DNA from: G963668345 sp965206025
GTDB taxonomy: Bacteria > Acidobacteriota > Terriglobia > Bryobacterales > UBA6623
Direction: 5' to 3'
Length of the DNA: 64,000 nt
NCBI GenBank assembly: GCA_965206025.1
Contig: CBDBIU010000004.1
Coordinates: 1,550,001 to 1,614,000, forward strand
The stretch's first letter is position 1; each line of letters begins with the position of its first letter. A program made the position numbers and the translations under genes. The notes beneath the pieces are model-generated. The model was not told the DNA's origin and searched no databases. It saw nothing but the letters and a program-made list of their open reading frames with translations. Of the stretch, positions 1-7,396 are shown piece after piece.

Positions 1-186
1 GCTCCGAACAGCGCGGTTAGGGCCACTCGGTGCAGAAAATTCAGTTCTGATCCGAACGTAAGTTGAACCCATTCGGCGATTGCCGGTGGATCAACCATCA
101 AACGGTTGTAGGCCTGCTCAATGAACACCGAGAAGAAGGGCGAAAGAAGGATAGTCAGGAAGCCGCCGGTCGCCGTCGCCCCCCCC
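1..186 (-). pseudogene. out-of-frame 3' continuation of the SSS symporter
   Basis: If one G is added to (or two removed from) the G8 run at 179-186, the symporter frame continues as ATATGGFLTILLSPFFSVF and then FIEQAYNRL, reaching position 1 without a stop. This reads as a normal C-terminal membrane segment of the family. It is either a real frameshift, a phase-variable homopolymer or an assembly error. The gene continues outside the window. Confidence 0.65.
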
Positions 187-1537
187 ATAGCGCCCCCACC
201 AGGAACGCGACCAGGATCCCCGGCAGAAGGTGTGAAGATTGATCGGCCATTCGGAAAAAGAAGTTGTCGCCCTCCGTTTCTGTGAAGGTGACGGCGGCCA
301 ACCATCCGGGAATAATGACCAAAATCACAATGCAAACCCGGCCGACAAGCAGCAATTCCCGTTCGCCGGCCTCGCGCCGAATGTAGCGTTTGTAGAAGTC
401 GAACGTGAGGATGGTCGCACCGGAGTTCATCATCGAGTCAAGGCTGGAGAGAATCGCACCGATGAGTCCGGCCGCGATGACGCCGGCGAGTCCGTACCCC
501 GCCGGCACGACGAGGCGCACAAGCATGGAAAACGCGTCGTCAGGCTGAGGGAGCGCCGCCAGCTCTCCGGAATCGACCCGCGCCTGGAACAAATGACCGG
601 CCGCGATTCCGCCGGCAACCGAGAAGAACGGGATGAGTAGCTTCAGGTAGCCCGCGGCGACGATTCCCATTCTGCCGTCGAAACTAGTGCGGGCGGCCAA
701 CGTGCGCTGCACGATGAACTGATTCGTCCCCCAGTAAGAGAAGTGCAGGATCATCAACCCCGTAAAGATACCGGTCCAGGGAATCTCCGGATGATTCGGC
801 GGCAAGTAGAGGTGAAATTTCTGTTCGGCCGGCGGTAAAGCCGCGTCTTTCGCCATCAGTCCGGTGAACCCGCCGATCTCGGGCTGCGCGAAGACAAACA
901 GGGCTACAGAAATCCCTGCCATCATCAGCAGCATCGATTGGATCGCGTCGGTCCAGATGACTGCTTTCAATCCCCCTACGATCGTGTAACAGGCGGTCAC
1001 CAGCGCGAAGATCACAATCCCGGTCGTATAGCTGACTTCCAGGGGCGTGCCGCGCAACAGAAAAAGCATTGACCGTGAACCGATGTAGAAGGCGATGACC
1101 ATATGGACCAGAACGATGAAGACGAGAATCGTAATGGCGTAAGCCACGCGGCTCCTCTCGTCGTAGCGACGACCCAGGTATTCCGACAGCGTGTAAATCC
1201 CCATGCGCCGATAAAGCGGAAGAAAGACGTAACAGAGCAGCATGAGCCCTGCAACAGCCCCAATCTCGAAATGCGCCTGAGCGAAGCCGATCGAGTACCC
1301 GATGCCCATCATTCCGACCAAGTGGTTGGCGTTTATGTTCGTGCCAAAGATCGAGCCCGCCACACCCCACCAGGGCACCCCGCGCCCGGCCAGGAAAAAG
1401 TCTTTCGTATCCTTCTCCTTGCGGCCGGTCCACAGACCCACGGCCATGATCAAAGCGATGCTGGCCAGAAAAATGCCGATGTCCAGCGTCGTCAGGGTGA
1501 CCCGCGTCACGCTCTCTACTCCGTCGGTTCCAGCCAT
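155..1537 (-). CDS. SSS-family sodium:solute symporter, 3' end frameshifted
   Basis: A 460-residue multi-pass membrane protein of the sodium:solute symporter family, expected to import a sugar or other small solute with Na+. The N-terminal segment followed by GRKEKDTKDFFLAGR is typical of the family's first cytoplasmic loop. GTNINANHLVGM and SSLDSMMNSGATILTF are family-type intramembrane motifs, and hydrophobic helices run throughout. The ATG start at 1537 follows family length. The frame ends abruptly in an Arg-rich tail (GGRRRPAAS) just after a G8 run at 179-186, whereas a good transmembrane continuation is open in another frame to the window edge. The true protein is therefore probably longer and frameshifted here. 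A substrate-binding lipoprotein gene lies upstream on the same strand. The substrate is unknown. Confidence 0.85.
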   Translation of the reverse strand: MAGTDGVESVTRVTLTTLDIGIFLASIALIMAVGLWTGRKEKDTKDFFLAGRGVPWWGVAGSIFGTNINANHLVGMMGIGYSIGFAQAHFEIGAVAGLMLLCYVFLPLYRRMGIYTLSEYLGRRYDERSRVAYAITILVFIVLVHMVIAFYIGSRSMLFLLRGTPLEVSYTTGIVIFALVTACYTIVGGLKAVIWTDAIQSMLLMMAGISVALFVFAQPEIGGFTGLMAKDAALPPAEQKFHLYLPPNHPEIPWTGIFTGLMILHFSYWGTNQFIVQRTLAARTSFDGRMGIVAAGYLKLLIPFFSVAGGIAAGHLFQARVDSGELAALPQPDDAFSMLVRLVVPAGYGLAGVIAAGLIGAILSSLDSMMNSGATILTFDFYKRYIRREAGERELLLVGRVCIVILVIIPGWLAAVTFTETEGDNFFFRMADQSSHLLPGILVAFLVGALWGGRRRPAAS

Positions 1538-1620
1538 GTCTCGCCCTAATACTCGTTAGTTAAGGCCTGTCCAGCCCCGGAGGGGCCTAGCCCGCGGCGG
1601 AGGAAAAAGGGGGACTCGAA

Positions 1621-1665
1621 GAGGTGAAAAAATCGGGGCTGTCACAAGCGGCGATTTTCTCACCT
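1621..1665. repeat. inverted repeat in the symporter/lipoprotein intergenic region
   Basis: Arms 1621-1635 and 1652-1665 (GAGGTGAAAAAATCG / CGATTTTCTCACCT) pair with one mismatch around a 16-nt loop. The TTTTCTCACC arm resembles the terminus of the dispersed repeat family seen elsewhere in the window. The remaining intergenic DNA (1538-1853) holds no gene that I can support. Confidence 0.4.
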
Positions 1666-1853
1666 ATTAAAGAAGGGACGTATAATCGATGACGCCTTCC
1701 GCAGCGGTTGACCGTCCCCAGGATTTTCTCACATCTTTCTGCCACCAATTCGCTACGCTTGGTAACCCTCGGGAAAAGCACATGGCCGGAAGCGAATTGG
1801 CTGGCTGTACGCGTTTTTTTCAGCATTTTGAGCGTGAAGGGGTCTTCGACCAA

Positions 1854-2858
1854 CTATTGAACATTGCCGTCCACGAGCTTGCGCACGGTTGGATCGTCGA
1901 GGTCAGTCGCGGTAATAATGCGAGCCGGAAATTGAATCGATCTTTGCGGCGTTTCGCCGTTTAGTTTTTGGACGACGGTCTCTACGCCCAGGTAGCCGAT
2001 GCGGAACGTATCCTGTATGAGCAGCGCGTCGATGACCCCGTCTCGAAGACCCTGCTGCAAGCCGGGGCTGGCGTCAAACCCAACCAGCTTGACTTTGCCC
2101 GCCAAGCCGCGGGCGCGCAATGCCCGCGCCGCCCCCAGCGTAGTCTCCTCCCCTGAACAGAAGAAGCCGTCCAGCTCCGGGTGTGCCGTCAGCATGGTTT
2201 CCGCGACGGCCAAGGCGCGAGCCCGATCCGCCATGGCGTACTGTTCGGCCACGATCTCGAGTCCGGCGTAGTCTTCCCGGAGCGCTGACTCAAAGGCTCT
2301 TTCTCGCTCCCCAATCGAAGAGGCGCCGGGAACATCTCGTATGACGGCCACCCTTCCGACTCCACCCAGGAGTTCACTAACGCGGCGGGCGCCCGACAAA
2401 CCAGCCGCGTGGTTGTCGGTGGCCACAAAGGATACGTATCGCTCTGTCGCTACTTTCGAATCGAGGATGGTTACGGGGATGCCCAGATCCGCCGCTCGCT
2501 CGACTACGCCCGCTAGAGCCATCCTCTCGGTCGGCGAGAGCACGATCCCATCTACCCGGCCGTTGATCATGGACTCGACGATCTGAATCTGCCGCGAGAA
2601 GTCGGTTTCCTTCGTCGGGCCGTTCCACCGAATCTCGACATCGAGATCCCGTCCAGCGGCGAGCACCCCCGCTTGCACGGATCGCCAAAACATGGAGTTC
2701 GTTCCTTTGGGCACAACGCCGATGACTCTTCGGCCCCTTCTCCGGCACGAAACCATTGTCGCCGGGAGCAATGCAATCAGGACACTCAGAAAGGTTCGTC
2801 TGCCCGTGGCGCGCCGTAACGTGTAGTGTACCGAGTTGAGTCGAAGAATCTCGCTCAT
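1854..2858 (-). CDS. sugar-type periplasmic substrate-binding lipoprotein (Peripla_BP_4/LacI-like fold)
   Basis: About 334 residues from the ATG at 2858. I prefer this start because the longer upstream frame encodes an atypical Arg-rich stretch, and an AGGA lies about 8 nt upstream. The N-terminus has basic residues, a hydrophobic stretch and a lipobox-like Cys (LPATMVSC), suggesting a lipoprotein signal. The rest reads as a ribose/LacI-type binding protein: VIGVVPKGTNSMFWRSVQAG, then DGIVLSP, IPVTILDS, VATDNHAAG, GFFCSGEETTLGA and KLVGFDASPGLQQGLRDG. No ABC permease or ATPase is adjacent. The downstream neighbour is the SSS symporter, so it may work with a distant transporter or as a sensor. 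The ligand is unknown. Confidence 0.8.
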   Translation of the reverse strand: MSEILRLNSVHYTLRRATGRRTFLSVLIALLPATMVSCRRRGRRVIGVVPKGTNSMFWRSVQAGVLAAGRDLDVEIRWNGPTKETDFSRQIQIVESMINGRVDGIVLSPTERMALAGVVERAADLGIPVTILDSKVATERYVSFVATDNHAAGLSGARRVSELLGGVGRVAVIRDVPGASSIGERERAFESALREDYAGLEIVAEQYAMADRARALAVAETMLTAHPELDGFFCSGEETTLGAARALRARGLAGKVKLVGFDASPGLQQGLRDGVIDALLIQDTFRIGYLGVETVVQKLNGETPQRSIQFPARIITATDLDDPTVRKLVDGNVQ

Positions 2859-2996
2859 TCGAGGCTGTCCTACAATTAGATTTGCCCCTAGGATTACACC
2901 CTCGGCGGATGCTTGCGTCCTTCGCCGCTCCCGATGGTGGGAACGGCTCTCGTGCGTATTTTTGGCCAGCGGTCGGCAGCCGTGGAGCAAAGCCTC

Positions 2997-3109
2997 GCCG
3001 TTTGAGATGTAGGGGCGCGATTCATCGCGTCCGCTTGCCTTACCAACTGTAAGCCGGGCGAGGTAGAACCTCTCGCCCCGAACACTGTGACAGCGGTGAG
3101 AAATGCCGG
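2997..3109 (+). repeat. dispersed repeat R2, copy 1 (upstream of murB)
   Basis: The core GATGTAGGGGCGCGATTCAT recurs at 4130-4149 and, diverged, near 14193. The copy ends in GGTGAGAAATGCCGGCTGA, whose ATG is the murB start. That end resembles the terminus of the R1 repeat family (GGTGAGAAATGCGGGCTAG). The segment 2859-2996 shows no gene. Confidence 0.55.
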
Positions 3110-4077
3110 CTGATCTCCTGGCCCGCGCCGTGGCCGCGCTGGGCGAAATTTCGGGCCTAGCGGTCCGTGAAAAAGTCAGTCTTCGCCACTACACTCGCTT
3201 CGGTATCGGGGGCGAGGCCGACCTTTTCGCCGAAACGGCGAGTCCGGAGGCTTTTGCGGCGGCGGTTGAAGTCTGCCGCGGGCAGCGATTCCCCTACTAC
3301 GTTCTCGGCGACGGCAGCAACGTCATTGTGTCCGATGAGGGATTTCGCGGCCTGATCCTGCGGTTCGTGGCAGACAATCTCGCGCTTGACGGCCGCCAGG
3401 TGACCGCGGACGCCGGCGCATCGCTCGAAGCGCTGGTCGATTTCACGATCGCCGCCGGCCTGAGGGGCCTGGAAACGCTGGCCCGCATCCCCGGGTCCGT
3501 CGGAGCGGCCGTTTACGGGAACGCCGGAGCCTATGGCCATTCGATCTCCGAGAGCATAGAACAAGTCACCTTCTTCGACGGCGGCAAGGTCCTCGAGATC
3601 GACAGCGCCGCCTGCGAATTCGCCTATCGGGGCAGCGTCTTCAAGCATCACAAAGACTGGGTCATCTTCCAATGCCGGCTGAGGCTCGATCGAGCGGACG
3701 CCGGCGACTTGCGAAAAAGAGCCGACGAAATCACCGCCATTCGGGATGAAAAATTCCCTCCCGCCATGCGCTGCGCCGGCAGTATCTTTAAAAACTTGCA
3801 CCTCAAGGACCTGCCGGAAGACGTAAGGACCCAAGTCCCCAAGCAAGTCACTCGGGAGGGCAAGGTTCCCGCCGCCTACTTTCTCGAACAAGTGGGCGCC
3901 AAGGGCCTGCGCCGCGGCGGCATCGAGATCGCTTCCTACCACGCCAACCTGATCTACAACAAAGGCAATGGCACGGCGACCGAGCTGCGAGGCCTAATCG
4001 CCGAGCTGAAGGGCCGCGTCCACGAGCGCTACGGCTTCGAAGTCGAAGAGGAAGTGCAGTACGTGGGAGAGGTTTAG
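3103..4077 (+). CDS. murB: UDP-N-acetylenolpyruvoylglucosamine reductase
   Basis: A 324-residue cytoplasmic flavoenzyme that reduces UDP-GlcNAc-enolpyruvate to UDP-MurNAc with NADPH in peptidoglycan precursor synthesis. FAD-binding motifs are visible: YTRFGIGGEAD (30-40), LGDGSNVIVSDEGF (68-81) and IPGSVGAAVYGNAGAYG (129-145). YRGSVFK (175-181), the catalytic-serine segment CAGSIFKN (224-231) and a C-terminal FEVEEEVQYVGE carrying the catalytic Glu complete the family signature. Length is normal. Both ends coincide with repeat-like termini: the ATG lies in GGTGAGAAATGCCGG and the TAG in TTTAGCTCGCTTCTCGCC. It stands alone, with the his operon promoter about 175 bp downstream. Confidence 0.97.
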   Translation: MPADLLARAVAALGEISGLAVREKVSLRHYTRFGIGGEADLFAETASPEAFAAAVEVCRGQRFPYYVLGDGSNVIVSDEGFRGLILRFVADNLALDGRQVTADAGASLEALVDFTIAAGLRGLETLARIPGSVGAAVYGNAGAYGHSISESIEQVTFFDGGKVLEIDSAACEFAYRGSVFKHHKDWVIFQCRLRLDRADAGDLRKRADEITAIRDEKFPPAMRCAGSIFKNLHLKDLPEDVRTQVPKQVTREGKVPAAYFLEQVGAKGLRRGGIEIASYHANLIYNKGNGTATELRGLIAELKGRVHERYGFEVEEEVQYVGEV

Positions 4078-4230
4078 CTCGCTTCTCGCCAGCGCTCGCC
4101 AGGAATGAGAGCGAAACGCCCGCCGTTAGGGATGTAGGGGCGCGATTCATCGCGCCCGCCTTCGTCACCAACTCTATACCGGCCGATCTGTACAAACTGT
4201 TGCCGCGGGCCACGGCCACCGGTCTTGGCC
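4074..4230 (+). repeat. degenerate R1-type terminus plus R2 repeat, copy 2
   Basis: Right at the murB stop, TTTAGCTCGCTTCTCGCCAG matches a degenerate TAGCCCGCTTTTCTCGCCAG terminus. From 4121 an R2 copy follows with the GATGTAGGGGCGCGATTCAT core and a distal ACAAACTGTTGCCGCG block that also occurs near 14256. This fills most of the murB-his intergenic region. Confidence 0.5.
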
Positions 4231-4252
4231 CGACTGCGCGACGTGGTGGCCG

Positions 4253-4281
4253 TTGACCGCTTCCGCCCGAGCCGATATACT
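4253..4281 (+). promoter_or_regulatory. predicted sigma70-type promoter of the his operon
   Basis: TTGACC at 4253-4258 and TATACT at 4276-4281 are separated by exactly 17 nt, close to the sigma70 consensus. The predicted transcription start (about 4288) falls almost on the leader-peptide ATG at 4290, so the leader may be translated from a leaderless or near-leaderless transcript. Confidence 0.75.
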
Positions 4282-4289
4282 GGAGTTTC

Positions 4290-4352
4290 ATGCGGTTAAT
4301 GCTCCATCACCGGCATAGCCACCGCCATCATGGCGGTCGTGTGCGCCGGTAG
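4290..4352 (+). CDS. hisL: histidine operon leader peptide (20 aa, six His)
   Basis: A 20-codon reading frame, ATG to TAG, encodes MRLMLHHRHSHRHHGGRVRR. Six of nine consecutive residues (6-14) are His. It lies between the promoter and an intrinsic terminator ahead of hisI, exactly where an attenuator leader belongs. A second in-frame ATG at 4299 could also serve. A Shine-Dalgarno-like GGAG at 4282-4285 lies upstream of the predicted transcription start and may not be in the mRNA. The His codons sit in the 5' arm of a hairpin (4309-4350) that excludes the antiterminator stem. The role is inferred from its layout, by analogy with enterobacterial his leaders. Confidence 0.85.
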   Translation: MRLMLHHRHSHRHHGGRVRR

Positions 4353-4402
4353 GGGATCACAGCAACAGTACGCAGCAGTTTCCGAATCCCAACCCGCCGG
4401 CG
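4309..4402 (+). promoter_or_regulatory. his attenuator: pause hairpin and antiterminator segments
   Basis: Segment 1:2 pairs ACCGGC (4309-4314) with GCCGGT (4345-4350) and ACCGCC (4321-4326) with GGCGGT (4332-4337). Segment 2:3 is a nested alternative: CGCCGG (4344-4349) pairs with CCGGCG (4397-4402), and GGGAT (4353-4357) with ATCCC (4386-4390). CCGGCG overlaps the 5' arm of the terminator, so antiterminator and terminator are mutually exclusive. A ribosome stalled on the His codons would free segment 2 and allow read-through into hisI. Confidence 0.8.
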
Positions 4403-4424
4403 AGAGCGCTGGGCGGGTTTTTTC
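4391..4424 (+). terminator. intrinsic terminator of the his attenuator
   Basis: AACCCGCC (4391-4398) pairs perfectly with GGCGGGTT (4412-4419), followed by a T run at 4418-4423. It lies 14-47 nt before the hisI ATG, so transcription ending here would silence the whole operon. Confidence 0.85.
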
Positions 4425-4437
4425 TTTGGGCACAACT

Positions 4438-4821
4438 ATGAAACTCGACTTCACCAAACTCGACGGCCTGGCGCCTGCGGTCATTCAAGACGTGGATGAC
4501 GGCCGCGTGCTCATGGTCGGCTTTATGAATGAAGAGTCGTTTCGAAAGACTTGCGAAACCGGGAGGGTGACGTTCTTCAGCCGTTCCCGCAACGAACTTT
4601 GGACGAAAGGCGGCACGTCGGGCCACTACCTGCTGGTGAAAGAGATCCAGGTGGACTGCGACGAAGATACGCTGCTGATCAAGGCCGAGTCCCTGGGTCC
4701 GGGCGTTTGCCATAATGGGTTCCGAAGTTGCTTCTACCGCCGTCTGAACAACGACGAATGGGAGCAATTTGAGGATCGCGCCTACGACCCGGACAGGGTC
4801 TACAAGGCGGAAACCCGGTAG
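4438..4821 (+). CDS. hisI: phosphoribosyl-AMP cyclohydrolase
   Basis: A 127-residue enzyme that opens the adenine ring of PR-AMP in the third step of histidine synthesis. The start at 4438 is preferred, because upstream in-frame sequence belongs to the leader and terminator. SRSRNELWTKGGTSGH, the Mg-binding VDCDEDT (72-78) and the zinc-ligand region GVCHNGFRSCFYR (Cys91, Cys98) are diagnostic. It is the monofunctional form: no HisE (PR-ATP pyrophosphohydrolase) domain is fused, and no hisE is present in the cluster. It is the first structural gene of the operon, with a 6-nt gap to hisD. Expression is probably controlled by the attenuator just upstream. Confidence 0.96.
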   Translation: MKLDFTKLDGLAPAVIQDVDDGRVLMVGFMNEESFRKTCETGRVTFFSRSRNELWTKGGTSGHYLLVKEIQVDCDEDTLLIKAESLGPGVCHNGFRSCFYRRLNNDEWEQFEDRAYDPDRVYKAETR

Positions 4822-4827
4822 TTCCCG

Positions 4828-6081
4828 ATGCTCGAAATCACCTCCAGTACTGACAAGGCGGCCCTGAACCGGCTCTTCACTCGCCGCCGGCGGCGGCTTG
4901 GGCGCGCCGAGGCGGTCGTGGGCCCGATTCTGGAGGCGGTCCGCAAACGCGGTGACCGCGCGCTTCTCCGATACGCTCGGCAGATGGATGGCCTTACCGC
5001 GCGCGGTGTTCGCGTGCCGCCGGAGGTCTTGCGGCGGGCGGCTGCTGGTCTGCCGAAGGATTTCCGCGGGGCGCTGGTCACAGCCCGCCGGCAAATACGC
5101 CGCTACGCCGAGCTTCAGATGCCTCGCTCATGGACGAAGCGGGCGCTCCCTGGCGTGAAGCTGGGCCAACTCGTGCGGCCCATCGAGTCGGTTGCGGCCT
5201 ACGTGCCGGGAGGCCGATATCCCCTGCCCTCGACCTTGATGATGACGGTCGTGCCGGCTCAGGTGGTCGGGGTGAAAGTCATTTCCGCCGCCTCGCCCCA
5301 GCCGACGAACGAAACGTTGGGCGCGGCGGGCTTGCTCGGGGTCGAAAACTTTTTCCACATGGGAGGCGCGCAGGCGATTGCCGCCTTCGCCTTCGGGACC
5401 GAGACTGTGCCCCGCGCGCAGCGCATTGTCGGTCCCGGAAACATCTACGTCGCGGCAGCAAAAAAGTTGCTCGCCGGGGATGTCGGCATCGATTTCGTCG
5501 CCGGGCCGACTGAGATCGTTCTCATCGCGCCCGACGGCGACCCCCGCCTTCTGGCGGCCGACATGCTGGCGCAGGCCGAGCACGACGCCGATGCCTCGGC
5601 AATCTTGCTGACCCGCTCCAAGCGGCTGGCCGGAAGGGTCGCGGCCGAGATCAACAGGCAGCTTTCTACCTTGCCCACCCGGGCGACGGCCGCGAAGTCG
5701 ATCGCCAAGAACGGCGCCATCGTGGTAACGCGAAGTATCGATGAAGCTTTCGAAATAGCGAACCGCTTCGCCCCGGAACACCTTTGGATTCCAGAGGAAT
5801 CGCTCCTCTCGAAGGTCCAAAACGCCGGCAGCGTGTTTGTCGGCGCTTGGAGTCCGGAAGCAGCGGGCGACTACGCCTCGGGACCGAACCACGTCCTGCC
5901 AACGGGCGGGGCAGCCGCGCTGCGCGGGGGGTTGTCGGTGTTCGACTACTTGAAGATTATCTCCGTGCAGCAGCTTGAGGCGGCAGGTTTGCGGCGGCTG
6001 GCGCCTTCGATTTTGACGCTGGCCCGCGCGGAAGGCCTCGAGGCCCACGCCCGCTCGATCGAGGTGCGGCTCCATGCCTAA
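4828..6081 (+). CDS. hisD: histidinol dehydrogenase
   Basis: A 417-residue zinc enzyme catalysing the last two steps, the NAD-dependent oxidation of L-histidinol to histidine. Visible family motifs are YVPGGRYPLPST (125-136), MGGAQAIAAFAFGT, AGPTE (225-229), the zinc-ligand segment QAEHDADA (249-256), the catalytic FAPEH (315-319) and GDYASGPNHVLPT (347-359). Length is normal. It starts 6 nt after hisI and overlaps hisC by 8 nt, indicating one transcript with translational coupling. Confidence 0.97.
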   Translation: MLEITSSTDKAALNRLFTRRRRRLGRAEAVVGPILEAVRKRGDRALLRYARQMDGLTARGVRVPPEVLRRAAAGLPKDFRGALVTARRQIRRYAELQMPRSWTKRALPGVKLGQLVRPIESVAAYVPGGRYPLPSTLMMTVVPAQVVGVKVISAASPQPTNETLGAAGLLGVENFFHMGGAQAIAAFAFGTETVPRAQRIVGPGNIYVAAAKKLLAGDVGIDFVAGPTEIVLIAPDGDPRLLAADMLAQAEHDADASAILLTRSKRLAGRVAAEINRQLSTLPTRATAAKSIAKNGAIVVTRSIDEAFEIANRFAPEHLWIPEESLLSKVQNAGSVFVGAWSPEAAGDYASGPNHVLPTGGAAALRGGLSVFDYLKIISVQQLEAAGLRRLAPSILTLARAEGLEAHARSIEVRLHA

Positions 6082-7141
6082 AACGGCGTCCATTCGACGG
6101 CCTCGACCTCGTCGCGCGGTTCGACGGATGAAGCCCTACTCTCCACCGACCAGCGACCGCTACGGCAAGGTGCGCCTGGACTTCAACGAAAACACGGTGG
6201 GCTGCTCTCCCCGTGTCGCTCGGGTGCTTAAGAGCCGCGTAGGACGCGACTTTTTGGCGGTCTACCCGGAATACGAGAAGGCTCGGGAAAAGATGGCCGA
6301 ATTCTTCGGCGTCAACTCGGACCGTATCTTGTTTACCAATGGGACCGACGAGGCGATTCACCTGCTGGCGAGCACGTATGTCGATGACGGCGGCGAAGTT
6401 GTGATTCCCTCGCCGACCTATGCCATGTTCCGCTTCTATGCGGAGCTCGCCGGGGCGGCGCTGCGGCTCATCCCCTATCACGAGGATCTGGCCTTCCCAC
6501 TCGAAGAAATGCTTTCCGCCATCACGGCAAAGACGAGGCTGGTGCTGGTCGCCAACCCGAACAACCCTACGGCGGGGGCGATTCGCTTGAAGGAGATCGA
6601 AGCCATATTGCGCCGCGCTCGCAACGCCGCTGTGTTGATTGACGAGGCGTATCACGAGTTCTGCGGCATTACGGCTCTCAAGCGGCTGTCGCGGTTCCCC
6701 AACCTTTTTGTGAGCCGAACATTCTCGAAGGTGTACGGGCTAGCCGGTTTGCGGATGGGCTGCCTCTTCTCGCAGGCCGAAAATATTCAATCGGTGCGCA
6801 AGGGCCAGTCGCCCTACAGTGCTAACTCGGTCGGCGTGATGTGCGCTCTGGAGGCCATCAAAGACCAGGACTACATACGTTCCTATGTCGAAGAAACATT
6901 GGAGGCCCGGGAGATGTTGTGCCGGGGGTTCGATCGGCTGGGGATTCACTACTACCCGAGTCAGGCGAACTTCGTCCTGGTGAAATTCGGGAAGAGGGCC
7001 GCGGAAGTCTGCGGCTATTTGCGGGATAAGGGTTTACTCACTCGCGACCGCAGCCACGAAATTCCCGGGACGGTGCGCATCACCGCCGGCAAGAAATCGC
7101 AGGCCCGGAAGCTGCTGGCTTGCCTGCGAGAGGTGCTCTAG
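6074..7141 (+). CDS. hisC: histidinol-phosphate aminotransferase
   Basis: A 355-residue fold-type I PLP enzyme converting imidazole-acetol phosphate to histidinol phosphate with glutamate as donor. LDFNENTVGCSP (35-46), TNGTDEAIHLL (88-98), NPNNPTAG (161-168), DEAYHEF (190-196) and RTFSKVYGLAGLRMG carry the substrate and PLP contacts, with Lys219 as the Schiff-base lysine. An internal Met at 6128 is an alternative start that would remove an Arg-rich N-terminus. The gene overlaps hisD by 8 nt. A 255-nt gap holding a repeat separates it from hisB. Confidence 0.95.
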   Translation: MPKTASIRRPRPRRAVRRMKPYSPPTSDRYGKVRLDFNENTVGCSPRVARVLKSRVGRDFLAVYPEYEKAREKMAEFFGVNSDRILFTNGTDEAIHLLASTYVDDGGEVVIPSPTYAMFRFYAELAGAALRLIPYHEDLAFPLEEMLSAITAKTRLVLVANPNNPTAGAIRLKEIEAILRRARNAAVLIDEAYHEFCGITALKRLSRFPNLFVSRTFSKVYGLAGLRMGCLFSQAENIQSVRKGQSPYSANSVGVMCALEAIKDQDYIRSYVEETLEAREMLCRGFDRLGIHYYPSQANFVLVKFGKRAAEVCGYLRDKGLLTRDRSHEIPGTVRITAGKKSQARKLLACLREVL

Positions 7142-7227
7142 CCTGGACTTCTTCCGGCCGAGCGAATCGGAGCCGCGAACGCAAGTGAGCGGTCAGCGGC
7201 CCAATATGTCGTTACGGATAGTTGACC

Positions 7228-7312
7228 TGTCACTGACGTTCCAGGCTCAGTTGCCTGCTCTCGCGGACCCGCGCGACGAGCGAGACAGAGCCTCCAGTGC
7301 AAGCAAGCGGTC
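7228..7312 (+). repeat. dispersed repeat R3, copy 1 (between hisC and hisB)
   Basis: About 85 nt beginning GTCACTGACGTTCCAGGCTC and ending GCAAGCAAGCGGTC align in the same orientation with 49180-49263. The flanking piece CGAACGCAAGTGAGCGGTCA just upstream (near 7176) is a further partial match. The rest of 7142-7396 holds no gene. The repeat interrupts an otherwise tight operon. Confidence 0.55.
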
Positions 7313-7396
7313 CCCGGCCTGCCTGACTGAGCGGCGCGGCGGGAAGTGGATCACCAGCTTATGTAGCGGCCTTTGATCCGCCAGTCTGGAAACGCG

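Noticed and set aside
1689..1964. TATAAT two bases before an ATG at 1689, with a 91-codon plus-strand frame
   Set aside because: The frame runs antisense into the substrate-binding lipoprotein gene and has no motif; the -10-like match is probably chance.
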